Source: Bacilli bacterium
Lineage (GTDB): Bacteria; Bacillota_I; Bacilli_A; RFN20; CAG-826
NCBI GenBank assembly: GCA_017626815.1
Contig: JAGAHY010000165.1
Span: 1-43,580 of the forward strand
Length of the DNA: 43,580 bases
Direction: 5' to 3'
Shown here: positions 7,239 through 16,999 of the stretch, in pieces
How positions within the stretch are numbered: the stretch's first letter is position 1
Layout of the letters: each line of letters opens with the position of its first letter
Position numbers and translations under genes: made by a program
Notes under the pieces: model-generated
What the model was told of the DNA's origin: nothing
Database searches by the model: none
Seen by the model: only the letters and a program-made list of their open reading frames with translations

Positions 7239-7762
7239 GGCTTTACCTCCCTCCAATTAGGGGCCAAATGGTCACTTTTGATTTTCTTGCGCTTCGGACG
7301 GTCGAAGATGCGGTTGAATTTCGTCCACGGTGGTTCGTCCGGGTTTAATGGCTCGGTCAGAATGCATCGCACCCCCGCCCCGTTGGCCGCCTTGACGTCG
7401 GTTTGGATTTGATCGCCCACGAGGACCACCTGATTGGGCTTAAGCCCAGCTTCGGCAAGGAACCGTTTCAAGGGCCCGGAGAATGGTTTCTTCATGAAGC
7501 AGCGACATTCGACCCCAAGCAGGTTCGCGTAATGGTGCACGCGTTTGCCGGAGTTGTTCGATAAGATCACGATCTCCAGCCCTGCCTCAACCATCGTTTT
7601 CTTCCAGTCGAGGGTACGCTGCGTCGGCTCTGACACGGTGTAAGGATCCAGCGTGTTATCGAGGTCGACGAGGACGTGGGTTATCCCGAGACTCTTATAG
7701 AACGATGGCTCAAGTTCGAAGATGTTCTCGGCCAAGGCAAAGGGGATGCAACGTTTTCTCAT
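7235..7762 (-). CDS. yqeG: YqeG-family HAD phosphatase
   Basis: A HAD-superfamily hydrolase of about 175 residues: motif I VDLDNTLD with the nucleophilic aspartate, motif II LSNNSG, a lysine in the KKPFSGP segment, and motif III GDQIQTDVKAANGAG. Members include mitochondrial phosphatidylglycerophosphatase-like enzymes; the bacterial substrate is not settled. It is the first gene of the operon, as in Bacillus, but aroE, which usually sits between yqeH and yhbY, is missing. A GTG at 7792 is in frame; ATG 7762 or 7768 is preferred because TATAGAAT, a -10-like sequence, sits just before them, leaving almost no untranslated leader. Confidence 0.87.
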   Translation of the reverse strand: MRKRCIPFALAENIFELEPSFYKSLGITHVLVDLDNTLDPYTVSEPTQRTLDWKKTMVEAGLEIVILSNNSGKRVHHYANLLGVECRCFMKKPFSGPLKRFLAEAGLKPNQVVLVGDQIQTDVKAANGAGVRCILTEPLNPDEPPWTKFNRIFDRPKRKKIKSDHLAPNWREVKP

Positions 7763-7876
7763 GGCCATAATTCTATACGCTTTCGCGTGCACATGCTCGC
7801 AAAAGAAAGAAAAACGCCATTAACCACTGCCAAAAAACAGATGAAAATTTCTTATGCAACCAATTCTTGCAATAAT

Positions 7877-7907
7877 AAAATAGTTCCGATAAACACGGAA
7901 CTATTTT
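7877..7907. terminator. Bidirectional-looking terminator between parC and yqeG
   Basis: The 12-bp stem AAAATAGTTCCG / CGGAACTATTTT with loop ATAAACA has A/T runs on both sides. It ends the parE-parC transcript on the minus strand before the yqeG promoter. Confidence 0.85.
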
Positions 7908-7976
7908 AACTTGAAATCTACTAATTAATTACTCGATTTAAACTATTTCATGAAGATAATTTCGACTGTTTCGTTT

Positions 7977-10604
7977 TTAGAAATCATCATCGCCGAAGAT
8001 CGAAATCTGTTCGAATTTTTCCGCCGGTTTGTCATCCTCGCGCTTGAGGATTTCGACGACCGGCTTAGGTTCTTCGACGCTTTCTTGCTCTTCAGGAGCC
8101 TCCACTACAGGTGGCGCGTAAGACTGGATTCCCTTATCAATGTAGTCGCAGTCCGCACGGAAGACGGTCGCGATGATATCCTTCTTTGGCCAGTTATCAT
8201 CCTTTTTGGCATAGCGTTCCATAGGGGTGAGGTTAAGCTCAGTGAAGGTAACTTCTTTCGTGGAACCGTTTTCCAGGCATACGGTGTAGGTGATCGGCGC
8301 TTCTTTATCCGCTTTCGCGACAAAGATGAGGTTATGGGGCTCAGATTTGAACGTGCGGAAGATGACGGTCGTCTTAGACATGCGCTCGGTAGTCTCGATA
8401 TTGGTCGAAGAGAAAACGCGTAAATGGCCTAAATCGGTCATCAGGAGCACTTTTCCACGCTCCTCAGGGGCGAAGGACACTAGTCCAGCGATCGGGGCGC
8501 CATGGAAGTTGCCCGCCTTCATACCCGCGGAGTTCGTCGAGGAGATACTGACGAGGTTTTCGTTGTAACGGACGGCGAATCCGTTCTCCGAGAACACGAT
8601 AATATCGGAGTTGCCAGTTGTAAGCTCCGCGTCCACCACCTCGTCATCGGCCAATAATTTCATCGCGCGTATCGGACGCGAGAAACGCGTGACCGGATAT
8701 GAGGATAACGCGGTGCGTTTGATCTGCCCTTTCCTCGAAACGATAACCATATTGAGGTCTTCGCGGAAATCATGGACGGCATAGGCGCGGATGATCTTCT
8801 CATCGGGGTCGAGGGAGATGGCGTAGTTCACGTGCATGCCTTCCTCAAGCCACTTATTGGCCTTAAGGAGGTGGATGGGCACGTATAAATAGTTGCCTTT
8901 GCTCGTGAACATGAGCATATGGTCCGTGGTATCAGCTTGACCGCAGTAAATGAGGGTATCTCCTGCTTTTAAGCCCGGGAAAACGCCATTTTGTCCGCCG
9001 GAGCCTTTCCATGAAGCCATGGAGGAACGTTTGATATAACCGTCCCTGGAGACGGAAACCATGACGGTCTCCTTGGCGACGAGCTCGCGCTGGTCGAAGG
9101 TGGCCTTGTTGGCCTCTTCTTCCTGGATGAGGGTGCGGCGATCGCTGCCATAAGTCTTGGAGATGGTCTTCAAGTCCGCGATAATGACGTCGTTAAGGGC
9201 GTCGGAGGACGATAGAATGGTCCTTAATTCGGCGATTTCCTTGTTGAGGCTATCGCGTTCGTTCTCAATGACCGCGACGTCGAAATGGCTGAGCTTATAA
9301 AGCGGCATCATGACGATGGCTTCGGCCTGTTCGGGGGTGAAGCCATAACGGTTTTGCAAATTGATTTTGGAATCGGCCTTGTCTTTGGAGGCGCGGATGA
9401 TGTGGATGACCTCGTCGATGATGCTGGAGGCCTTCAGTAACCCCTCGACGATGGATAACCTGGCGAGGTCCTTCTCCAAATCGAAGCGCGACCTACGGGT
9501 GATGACGTCGACTTGGTGGGCGATATAGGTATCGCAGTAAGTGAGCAGGTTCAGGGTCTGCGGGCGGCCATCGACGATGGCGACCATATTCGCCGTATAA
9601 GAGCTCTTTAAGGCGGTTTTTTGGTTCAGATAAGCCAAAATGGGCTCGGGTTTATAGCCCGTTTTGATGTCGATGGCGATGCGAAGGCCAGTTTTATCTG
9701 TCTCGTCGCGGACTTCGTCGATGCCTGGCAGGGTTTTGTCGTGGCGGAGTTTATCGATGGCGTAAACTAAGGCGCTTTTGTTCACGCCATAGGGGATTTC
9801 GGTGATGATGATTTGCTGGAAACCGTCCTCATGATCGACGATTTCGGTCTTGGAGGCCACTTCGATGCGGCCTTTGCCGGTGAGGTAGATATCGACCAGC
9901 CCCTGGGATTGGTAGACGATGCCGCCGGTGGGGAAATCGGGGCCGGGGACGAAGCGCATGAGCGTTTCGATCGGGCAATTGGGATGCTGGATGCGGTAAA
10001 TGATGGCGGAGATGATCTCGCGAAGGTTATGCGGCGGGATTTCCGTGGCCATACCGACGGCGATGCCGGAAGCGCCGTTGACGAGCATGTTCGGGAAACG
10101 GGCGGGCAAGACGGTCGGTTCGAAGTCGTTATCGTCGAAAGTCAAGGCCATATCGACGGTTTTCTTGTCGATATCGCGGATGAGTTCGTGGCTGATGGCG
10201 GCCAAGCGGGCTTCGGTATAACGGTAAGCCGCGGGGCCATCGCCATCCATGGAGCCATTGTTTCCCTGAAAGTCGATCAGCGGCTGGCGGACGCGCCAGG
10301 TCTGCGACATGCGGACCAAAGCCTCATAGATGGAAGAGTCGCCGTGAGGGTGGTAATTACCCATGACCTCACCGACGATGTGGGCGCATTTTTTCGTGGG
10401 TTTATCGATGGTATTGCCCGTTTTGTACATGGCGTAGATGATGCGGCGCTGGACGGGCTTCATGCCATCGCGGGCATCGGGGATCGCGCGGTCTTGGATG
10501 ACGTCTTTGGCGTAGATGTCAAAGCGGTCGCCCATGAGTTCATCAAGGGTCGTGGGATTGATTACCTCAGGGATGGCTTCGACGGCTGGTTTTTTCTTAG
10601 CCAT
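7977..10604 (-). CDS. parC: DNA topoisomerase IV subunit A
   Basis: An 875-residue type IIA topoisomerase A subunit. The breakage-reunion domain is N-terminal ([17 protein letters not shown]; the catalytic Tyr in [10 protein letters not shown]), followed by a coiled-coil tower and a C-terminal beta-pinwheel with spaced repeats of the type [26 protein letters not shown] and [12 protein letters not shown]. The canonical gyrase box (QRRGGKG-like) is not obvious, and parE is directly upstream, so it is ParC rather than GyrA. The quinolone region reads [17 protein letters not shown], with the Ser and Glu found in sensitive enzymes. It overlaps parE by eight bases, with AAGGAGGTGA inside the parE end as its ribosome site. 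Confidence 0.93.
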   Translation of the reverse strand: MAKKKPAVEAIPEVINPTTLDELMGDRFDIYAKDVIQDRAIPDARDGMKPVQRRIIYAMYKTGNTIDKPTKKCAHIVGEVMGNYHPHGDSSIYEALVRMSQTWRVRQPLIDFQGNNGSMDGDGPAAYRYTEARLAAISHELIRDIDKKTVDMALTFDDNDFEPTVLPARFPNMLVNGASGIAVGMATEIPPHNLREIISAIIYRIQHPNCPIETLMRFVPGPDFPTGGIVYQSQGLVDIYLTGKGRIEVASKTEIVDHEDGFQQIIITEIPYGVNKSALVYAIDKLRHDKTLPGIDEVRDETDKTGLRIAIDIKTGYKPEPILAYLNQKTALKSSYTANMVAIVDGRPQTLNLLTYCDTYIAHQVDVITRRSRFDLEKDLARLSIVEGLLKASSIIDEVIHIIRASKDKADSKINLQNRYGFTPEQAEAIVMMPLYKLSHFDVAVIENERDSLNKEIAELRTILSSSDALNDVIIADLKTISKTYGSDRRTLIQEEEANKATFDQRELVAKETVMVSVSRDGYIKRSSMASWKGSGGQNGVFPGLKAGDTLIYCGQADTTDHMLMFTSKGNYLYVPIHLLKANKWLEEGMHVNYAISLDPDEKIIRAYAVHDFREDLNMVIVSRKGQIKRTALSSYPVTRFSRPIRAMKLLADDEVVDAELTTGNSDIIVFSENGFAVRYNENLVSISSTNSAGMKAGNFHGAPIAGLVSFAPEERGKVLLMTDLGHLRVFSSTNIETTERMSKTTVIFRTFKSEPHNLIFVAKADKEAPITYTVCLENGSTKEVTFTELNLTPMERYAKKDDNWPKKDIIATVFRADCDYIDKGIQSYAPPVVEAPEEQESVEEPKPVVEILKREDDKPAEKFEQISIFGDDDF

Positions 10605-12552
10605 TCTTCGTCACCTCCTTGATGAAGCGGTCGGTTTCGTTGAATTTGATGTTCTCCTCGATCCAGATGCGGCGCAAGGAAGCGTCGTTGCCCATGAGGA
10701 CGGAGATGCGCTTCTCGACGACGAGAGGATCTTCGATGCGGACTTGCAAAAGTTGGCGCGTAGCCTTGTTCATGGTGGTCGCGGCGAGCTGGTCGGCGTT
10801 CATTTCGCCTAAGCCTTTGTAACGGTTGATGCCATATCCGGGGCCGATTTTCTTCTTGGCCTCCTCGAGGCTTTCGTCATCCCAAGCATAGATGAATTTG
10901 TGCTGTGGATCGGACTTTTTGTAGACGCGGTATAGCGGCGGGCAGGCGATATAGACCATGCCATGGGTGATTAACGGCTTCATGTAATTGTAGAAGAACG
11001 TCAAAAGCAGGATCTGGATGTGGGCGCCGTCGGTATCGGCGTCGGTCATGATGATGATCTTCCCATAATGGGAGTCCTCGACGTCGAAGTTGGCCCCTAC
11101 CCCTGCCCCGATGGTTTGGATGATAGTCGCGAATTCGGTGTTCTGGAGCATTCTCTCCATGGTGACGGAGTCGGTGTTGAGCGGTTTGCCACGCAGCGGC
11201 AAAATCGCTTGGTGGAGACGGTCGCGGCCGGTTTTGGCGGAGCCGCCTGCGGAATCGCCCTCGACGATGAACAGTTCGTTGTTCTTGTAGTCTTTCGACT
11301 GCGCGGAGGCGAGCTTGTCCGAAATGATGGCGTCCACCTTCTTGGCTTTGCCATTGCGGGCCACTTCCTTGGCTTTTCTCGCAGCTTCCCTAGCGGATTT
11401 CGAGGCTTGGCATTTGCGGATCAAATCCACGGCGAATTCCTTATGTTCGGCGAGGAAATGGAGCAAATTGGTATAGACGAAATCGGTGATTAGGGGCAAT
11501 AAATCGGGCGAAGTGAGCTTTTGCTTGGTCTGGGACTCGTACAAAGCCAGATTCTCGGGGACTTTGACGGAGACGACGGCGGTGAGACCTTCGCGGATGT
11601 CGTTGCCCTCGAGCTTGTCTTTTTCGCGGATGACGTCATTTTGGATGGCCCAGTCGTTGACCGCCTTGGTGATGCCGGTGCGAAGACCCGTCTCATGGGT
11701 GCCGCCATCGTGGGTGCGGACCGCGTTAGCATAGCTATAGACATTCTCGTTATAGTCCTTGGCGCACCACTGCATGGCCACTTCCATTTTGACGTGGTTG
11801 GCGTCGTCGACGAAATGGACGATTTCGCCGATGGGCTCTTTGTTTTGATCGAGGATGGCCACATATTCGGCAAGGCCGGATTCGTAATGGAATTCCTCGG
11901 TTTTCTTGATGCGTTCGTCGATGAGGACGAAGGTTACGTTCTTAAGAAGGAACGCCTCCTCTTGGAGGTGGTTCGCGACGGTTTCCCATTTGAAATCCGT
12001 GGTGGAAAAGAGGCTTTCATCCGGCAAAAAACGGACCAAAGTGCCGCGTTTCCTGGTGGTGCCGACCACTTCTAATGGGGTGGCTAAATGGCCGCCGTTT
12101 TCGAAGCGGATATGGTAGATGTTGCCATCGCGGAAAACGTTGATGTCGACCCATTTGGAGAGGGCGTTGACGACTGTGGCGCCGACGCCATGCAAACCCG
12201 CGGAGGTTTGATAGGCTTTATCGGAGAATTTACCGCCGGAATGGAGGCGGGTATAGATGATTTGAATGGCGGGAAGGCCGGTTTGCTTATGGATATCGAC
12301 GGGGATGCCGCGGCCGTCGTCTTCGACGGAGCAGGAACCATCTTTATGGAGGGTGACCGTGATCCGCGAGCCATAGCCGTTGGCGGCTTCGTCGACGCCG
12401 TTATCGACGATTTCCCAGATAAGATGGTGAAGACCGCCACTGTTAGTGGCGCCGATATACATACCCGGACGTTTGCGAATACCCTCCAATTCGGGGAGCA
12501 ATTCGATATTATCCGCGTTGTATTGCGAGGTTAAATTCACGTTATCTGGCAT
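10597..12552 (-). CDS. parE: DNA topoisomerase IV subunit B
   Basis: A 651-residue GHKL ATPase subunit: YNADNIELLPELEGIRKRPGMYIG at the N-terminus, EIVDNGVDEA (Mg-ATP site), DDGRGIPVD, the ATP lid around AGLHGVGATVVNALS, then the TOPRIM motif EGDSAGGSAK and the metal aspartates in MTDADTDGAHI. The C-terminal IMGNDASLRR... type ending (here VLMGNDASLRRIWIEENI) is typical. ParE with ParC decatenates sister chromosomes. No Shine-Dalgarno precedes the ATG; the short leader instead holds a small hairpin. Confidence 0.94.
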   Translation of the reverse strand: MPDNVNLTSQYNADNIELLPELEGIRKRPGMYIGATNSGGLHHLIWEIVDNGVDEAANGYGSRITVTLHKDGSCSVEDDGRGIPVDIHKQTGLPAIQIIYTRLHSGGKFSDKAYQTSAGLHGVGATVVNALSKWVDINVFRDGNIYHIRFENGGHLATPLEVVGTTRKRGTLVRFLPDESLFSTTDFKWETVANHLQEEAFLLKNVTFVLIDERIKKTEEFHYESGLAEYVAILDQNKEPIGEIVHFVDDANHVKMEVAMQWCAKDYNENVYSYANAVRTHDGGTHETGLRTGITKAVNDWAIQNDVIREKDKLEGNDIREGLTAVVSVKVPENLALYESQTKQKLTSPDLLPLITDFVYTNLLHFLAEHKEFAVDLIRKCQASKSAREAARKAKEVARNGKAKKVDAIISDKLASAQSKDYKNNELFIVEGDSAGGSAKTGRDRLHQAILPLRGKPLNTDSVTMERMLQNTEFATIIQTIGAGVGANFDVEDSHYGKIIIMTDADTDGAHIQILLLTFFYNYMKPLITHGMVYIACPPLYRVYKKSDPQHKFIYAWDDESLEEAKKKIGPGYGINRYKGLGEMNADQLAATTMNKATRQLLQVRIEDPLVVEKRISVLMGNDASLRRIWIEENIKFNETDRFIKEVTKNG

Positions 12553-12560
12553 AGGGGAAT

Positions 12561-12585
12561 CAGTCTAAAGACTGTCGGTATTATA
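12561..12585 (-). promoter_or_regulatory. parE -10 box and leader hairpin
   Basis: TATAAT at 12585-12580 (minus strand) predicts a start near 12573. The roughly 20-base leader is nearly filled by the inverted repeat CAGTCT-AA-AGACTG (12561-12574), and no ribosome site is seen. No good -35 was found at 16-18 bases. The role of the hairpin is unknown. Confidence 0.5.
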
Positions 12586-12992
12586 AAGCAAATCAGAGCC
12601 AAAAATCACCCCATTTGGCCGAAATTCTTCAAAAAATCGCTTTCTAGGAAAGGCGGTTTTACCCCTATTTACTTTGTAAATAAGGTGGCTTCAAAAATCG
12701 GGGTATTTTTCATCAAAAGTTAGGAAAAATATAGTTGATATGGAAATATTCCATATGTCAAATTTCGTGGATTCGCAATGAGGATTGAAAATCTTGGCAT
12801 TTTGCAAAATCGCTATATCCACCGCTTAGTCCATTACAGTCAGAAAATAAGCGCGGATTTAGGGATTGTTTCCGCGAAATCATCGCTCATTTTTAAGGCC
12901 AACAGCTAAACTCTACCCTGCCCCTCATGTGCGCGTAAATAGATATAGGTTTCTTTTTGTGTCCTAAGGCAATAGAATATGCACGGTATTTT
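12586..12992. other. Divergent gap between parE and plsY with an operator-like palindrome
   Basis: There is no gene here. A 19-bp perfect palindrome ATATGGAA-ATA-TTCCATAT lies at 12738-12756, and the stem TATTTAC-TTT-GTAAATA at 12666-12682. Either may be a regulator site for the divergent genes; no regulator can be named. Confidence 0.45.
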
Positions 12993-13004
12993 GAGGTAAA
13001 AAAT

Positions 13005-13748
13005 ATGAACATAATTGGCGTAAACATCCTTGTCGCCGTCTGCGTCGCCTTAGTTTCCTACTTAATGGGCTCAATCCCCACGGGCGTCGTCATCGGCAAA
13101 GTCTTTTTTCACAAAGATCTGAGGGAATATGGGTCGAAAAACTCCGGTGGGACCAATGCTGGCCGCGTCTTTGGCAAAAAAGTCGGCATCTTGGTCATCA
13201 TCCTGGATATGCTGAAGACCGTTATTCCCTTTTACACTACATGGGCGTTGGTAACCTATGTGCCCGCGTTAAGGGACAACATGGTTTGGGAGAATGGCTA
13301 TAATGCCGCCCCACTCTACTATTGGGGTTCGGCCTTATTCGCGGCCGTCGGCCACTGCTGGTCCATCTTCCTGAAGTTCAAAGGCGGCAAGGCCGTCTCC
13401 TGCTTCATGGGCGTCAACGTCTTGACCTCTTGGATTGAATTCACGCTCTGCGGTTTCACTTACTTGGGCGTCGCGAAGAAGTCGAGGCTCATCTCCTTAT
13501 CTTCCTTAGTCGGCGCCGTCGTCGGCACCTTGGTCGCTTGGGTCGTTGCCTTGATCGCCGTCCTCGTTCCCTGGAACCCGCACATCCTCACTTGGCTCAT
13601 CACCATCCCCGAAGCACCCTTCCTCGGTCTTGAATTCGCGATTGTCAACACAATCGTCTCTGCCATCTTAATCTTCCGTCATCGTTCCAACATCGAACGC
13701 ATTCGCAACGGCACCGAATCCGAGAATCCGTTCGCTAGGAAAAAATAA
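13005..13748 (+). CDS. plsY: Glycerol-3-phosphate acyltransferase PlsY
   Basis: A 247-residue polytopic membrane protein with the three PlsY motifs: YLMGSIPTGVVIGK, GSKNSGGTNAGRVFGKK and FKGGKAVSC. It moves an acyl group from acyl-phosphate to glycerol-3-phosphate, the first step of phospholipid synthesis. A GTG at 12957 is in frame, but ATG 13005 has GAGG eight bases upstream and starts just before the first membrane helix, so it is preferred. The C-terminus ends in a charged tail after RHRSNIERIRNGTE. It pairs functionally with the FakA/FakB genes downstream, which supply acyl-phosphates. Confidence 0.93.
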   Translation: MNIIGVNILVAVCVALVSYLMGSIPTGVVIGKVFFHKDLREYGSKNSGGTNAGRVFGKKVGILVIILDMLKTVIPFYTTWALVTYVPALRDNMVWENGYNAAPLYYWGSALFAAVGHCWSIFLKFKGGKAVSCFMGVNVLTSWIEFTLCGFTYLGVAKKSRLISLSSLVGAVVGTLVAWVVALIAVLVPWNPHILTWLITIPEAPFLGLEFAIVNTIVSAILIFRHRSNIERIRNGTESENPFARKK

Positions 13749-13769
13749 GTAGAGAATTAGTAGTTTTTA

Positions 13770-13812
13770 CCCCATGTTGCCAAATGTGGATAACATGGGG
13801 TTTTCTTTATTT
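13770..13812 (+). terminator. Terminator of plsY
   Basis: CCCCATGTT and AACATGGGG form a nine-bp stem followed by TTTTCTTTATTTT. Confidence 0.88.
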
Positions 13813-14105
13813 TCTTGCGATGGTAGGCTTGTTTTTAATTGACAAAATTTTGAAATGCCTATTTTTGACTATATTTCATGTTTAAAAGTTTTTGCCCATT
13901 TTTCTAAGGTGCATTCCATCCTATTTCAGCCCTCTATAATTCTCTAATTGTCGGCATATTTTCTACACGAATATTCGTCATTGAAACGGCGTATTTCTTG
14001 TTTTCCAATTTGTCAGTTCATTGCTCGTTTAAGTCTTCTTTTCCAACTCTCTTTCACCACTTCTTCCGCTCTTTTTTTCGCCCTTAATCCACATGCGAGG
14101 GCAAC
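13813..14105. other. AT- and pyrimidine-rich convergent gap
   Basis: About 290 bases between the plsY and fakA terminators. The plus strand is strongly C/T rich; no gene, RNA or repeat is recognised. Confidence 0.5.
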
Positions 14106-14133
14106 AAAAAACCGGCCACCAAACGATGACCGG
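14106..14133 (-). terminator. Terminator of the efp-yneF-degV-fakA operon
   Basis: On the minus strand CCGGTCA and TGGCCGG pair (one G-T) around an eight-base loop and are followed by TTTTTT. Confidence 0.85.
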
Positions 14134-14156
14134 ATGTTGTTAGAACTAGAGGTCCA

Positions 14157-15806
14157 CTACTGCTCGACGGCAAGGATAAACGGGTAGATTGGCTGTTTGC
14201 CTTCGATCTCGATGAAGTCCATCAAGGGGTAGGTTTCGCCAATCCTTTCGGCGAACTCCTTCTTCTGCTCATCGGTGACCGCTTCGCCATAGAAGACGGT
14301 GATGATGGAGCAGTCCTCAATCCCATCGATGCTTTGGAGAAGCTCCATCGCGCAATCGAGGAGGTTGGGGTTCGAGGAGCGTAACGCGCCTTGGCAGATG
14401 CCGATGTAATCATCCTTGGCGACGCTGACGCCATTATTCACGGAATCGCGCACGGCAAGGGAGATTTCGGCGCTGACGGTACCTTCAATCTGCTGATGGA
14501 TGACGTTGAGGTTCTCCTCCAGGGATTGATTTTCGATATCGACTAAGCCGAGGGCGCTATAGCACTCGATGATGGATTTGGTCGGGATGACAACGATATT
14601 GGTGCCTTCGACCATGGAAGCAGCTTGCTTCGCGGTGAGAAGGACGTTCCCGTTATTGGGGAAGATGATGACGTTATCGGCGTTGCAGGCCTTGACGGCT
14701 TTGACGAAGTCCTCCGCGGAGGGATTCATCGTCTGGCCACCTTTGACGATTTCGGTGACGCCCATCTTTTGGAAGAGTTCGGAGATGGGATCAGAGGGCG
14801 AAGTCGCGATAATCGCGATGTCGAGCCTCTTATTCTCCTTCTCCAGCTCCTTCAAGAGGACTTCTTGGTGTTGGATGGACATGTTCTCCATCTTGAAGGT
14901 GACGAATTCGCCGAAACGCTGCGCGTATTCGATGACTAAGCCCGGGGTCTTGGTGTGGATATGGACCTTGACGATGCCTTGGTTCTCCACCGCGACGATG
15001 GAATCGCCTAAGGTGGAATAGTATTCGATCATCTTATCGAGGTTGAAATTCTCCAAACCGTTCTTGCAGTTAAGAAGCTGCATGATGAATTCGGTGCAAT
15101 AGCCGTATTCCAAGACGGAGTCGGCCGTGAAGGGAATCTCCGCCTCGCCAGAAAGCGCATTTGTCGGGCCATCGAAGATGGAATCCTCGACTTCCTCGCC
15201 GGAGAGGTCCTTATACATGCCCTCCATGATGGCGACTAAGCCCGCGCCGCCCGAGTCGACGACGCCCGCTTCTTTCAAAACAGGGAGCAGATCGGGGGTG
15301 CCTTTCAAGGATTTGCGCATCTTGCGCAGCAATTTGGAGAATAATGTCTCCAAGCTATCGACCATGTCGATGTTGTCCAAAACATAGTTGCAGCCTTCTC
15401 TGGCGACGGTGAGGATGGTGCCCTCGACCGGCTTGATGACGGCTTGGTAGGCTTTGTTGACACCAGAGCGTAGCGCCGAGGCGACTTGGAGGACGTTGGC
15501 CTCCTCCAAACCGGAGAATCCATCGGAGACGCCGGCGAAGAATTGGCTTAAGATGACGCCTGAATTGCCCCTAGCCCCGAGAAGCATGCCTTGGGCAAGC
15601 TTGCTCGCGACGTCGGAAAGCGAGTTCATGTCCGCTTTCTCCATGGCTTTGATGCCGCCGTTCATGGTGGCGGTCATGTTCGTCCCGGTGTCGCCATCGG
15701 GTACGGGGAAAACGTTGAGATCGTTGATTGAGGCGTATTGTAGTTTGATTTGTTTATACCCGTTGTGGACCATTGAGGCAAAGCGGGATGCGGATAATGT
15801 CTCCAT
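14157..15806 (-). CDS. fakA: Fatty acid kinase subunit A (DAK2/YloV family)
   Basis: A 549-residue protein with the N-terminal DAK2-like kinase domain (NVFPVPDGDTGTNM, metal/ATP aspartates; then GARGNSGVILSQ) and a C-terminal DegV-like half. FakA phosphorylates fatty acids presented by FakB, giving acyl-phosphates for PlsX/PlsY. A DegV/FakB gene lies 48 bases upstream on the same strand, supporting this role over glycerone kinase. The length matches Staphylococcus FakA (about 550). AAAGGA lies about eleven bases before the ATG, rather far. Confidence 0.9.
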   Translation of the reverse strand: METLSASRFASMVHNGYKQIKLQYASINDLNVFPVPDGDTGTNMTATMNGGIKAMEKADMNSLSDVASKLAQGMLLGARGNSGVILSQFFAGVSDGFSGLEEANVLQVASALRSGVNKAYQAVIKPVEGTILTVAREGCNYVLDNIDMVDSLETLFSKLLRKMRKSLKGTPDLLPVLKEAGVVDSGGAGLVAIMEGMYKDLSGEEVEDSIFDGPTNALSGEAEIPFTADSVLEYGYCTEFIMQLLNCKNGLENFNLDKMIEYYSTLGDSIVAVENQGIVKVHIHTKTPGLVIEYAQRFGEFVTFKMENMSIQHQEVLLKELEKENKRLDIAIIATSPSDPISELFQKMGVTEIVKGGQTMNPSAEDFVKAVKACNADNVIIFPNNGNVLLTAKQAASMVEGTNIVVIPTKSIIECYSALGLVDIENQSLEENLNVIHQQIEGTVSAEISLAVRDSVNNGVSVAKDDYIGICQGALRSSNPNLLDCAMELLQSIDGIEDCSIITVFYGEAVTDEQKKEFAERIGETYPLMDFIEIEGKQPIYPFILAVEQ

Positions 15807-15854
15807 TTATTTAGGGGTCCTTTCGCTTTTCCCTAAGAAAGGGGAGGCGCCGAT

Positions 15855-16745
15855 TTACTGGCGGTTGACGGTGACTTCTTTACCGAAGACGTAAACGCCG
15901 ATGGTGCCAGGACCGGTGGAGGCGCCGACGATGGGGCCGATGGGTCCGATGTAGGTTTTCACGCCAGGCGCGAGTTTGAGGATTTCGTCGCGGACGAACT
16001 CGGCGGCTTTGACGTCGTCGGCGTGACCGATATAAATGGTCTTGCCCGTGAGGTCTTCACCCGCTTCGACGGTGGCTTTGGCGCAATAAAGGAGCGAATT
16101 CTTCGTGCCTTTGACTTTCTCGACGGCGAGGTTTTGGCCGATGCAGTCGGAGATGAGGATTGGCTTGACGCCAAAGATGTTGCCGAAGAAGGCACTGGTG
16201 GCCGAGACGCGGCCCGCCTGTTTGAGGTAAGAGAGGGTCGGGACGGTCGCAAATTGGTTGAAGCGGTTCTTATTCGCCTCGAGCCAAGCGACGATTTCGT
16301 CGAAGGTCATGCCTTCTTTGCGGCGTTTGGAGGCTTCGATGGCCATCAAGCCCTGCCCTAAGCAGGCGATGAGGGAATCGAAGGCGACGATTTTGTTGTT
16401 GGGGTATTTCGGCGCGAGTTCGGCCACGATCTTTTGGGCCGTGAGAACGGAGGCGCTGAGTTTGTTCGAGCAGCCGATATAGAGGACGTCGTAGCCCTCG
16501 TCTAAGGCCTTGGTGAATTTCTCGACGAAGGTCGGCGCGGGCACTTGCGAGGTGAAGATGCGCTTGCCACCCCTCATGACATCATAGAACTGTTGGAGGG
16601 TGTAGCCCTGATCATAGTCGAGGGAGGCGATGATCTCCTTGTCGTCGATGGTGACGATCATCGGGCAGTAATCAATGTCGTATTCGTCGCGAAGATCCTT
16701 GGGTAAATCGCCCGTGGAATCGATAAAAATCTTAATCTTGTTCAT
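15855..16745 (-). CDS. fakB: DegV-family fatty-acid-binding protein (FakB)
   Basis: A 296-residue DegV protein: IFIDSTGDLPKDLRDEYDID at the N-terminus, VPAPTFVEKFTKAL, IGCSNKLSASVLTA, and the C-terminal YIGPIGPIVGASTGPGTIGVY that covers the lipid head group. FakB binds one fatty acid and hands it to FakA, which lies directly downstream. Chain preference cannot be read from sequence. The gene follows yneF after 27 bases. Confidence 0.88.
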   Translation of the reverse strand: MNKIKIFIDSTGDLPKDLRDEYDIDYCPMIVTIDDKEIIASLDYDQGYTLQQFYDVMRGGKRIFTSQVPAPTFVEKFTKALDEGYDVLYIGCSNKLSASVLTAQKIVAELAPKYPNNKIVAFDSLIACLGQGLMAIEASKRRKEGMTFDEIVAWLEANKNRFNQFATVPTLSYLKQAGRVSATSAFFGNIFGVKPILISDCIGQNLAVEKVKGTKNSLLYCAKATVEAGEDLTGKTIYIGHADDVKAAEFVRDEILKLAPGVKTYIGPIGPIVGASTGPGTIGVYVFGKEVTVNRQ

Positions 16746-16772
16746 TTTCTTTATCTTAGCTCCGATTGGGGA

Positions 16773-16997
16773 TTAGAGGTTGTTGCTATTCTGCATGTTC
16801 CGCATGACGGCGCGGATTTGGGCCTCGGAGGGCTTGCGGCCCATGGAGGCGAACATCGCGCGGATCATCTTCTCGTTGATGGGCGGGTTCTTCTTCAGTT
16901 CGTACTTGAAGAACTTGCGGGCCCCGAAGAAGCCGGCGATCAGGCCGATGATGAGGGCGCCGATGGCGATGCCAAACCAGCCGCCGCTCCACTCCAT
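16773..16997 (-). CDS. yneF: YneF-family small membrane protein (UPF0154)
   Basis: A 74-residue protein with one N-terminal transmembrane helix (about 5-25, GIAIGALIIGLIAGFF), then ARKFFKYELKKNPPINEKMIRAMFASMGRKPSEAQIRAVMRNM, the signature of UPF0154. It is widespread in Bacilli and Mollicutes, with unknown function. GGGAGGG lies before the ATG, overlapping the efp end. Confidence 0.9.
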   Translation of the reverse strand: MEWSGGWFGIAIGALIIGLIAGFFGARKFFKYELKKNPPINEKMIRAMFASMGRKPSEAQIRAVMRNMQNSNNL

Positions 16998-16999
16998 GA

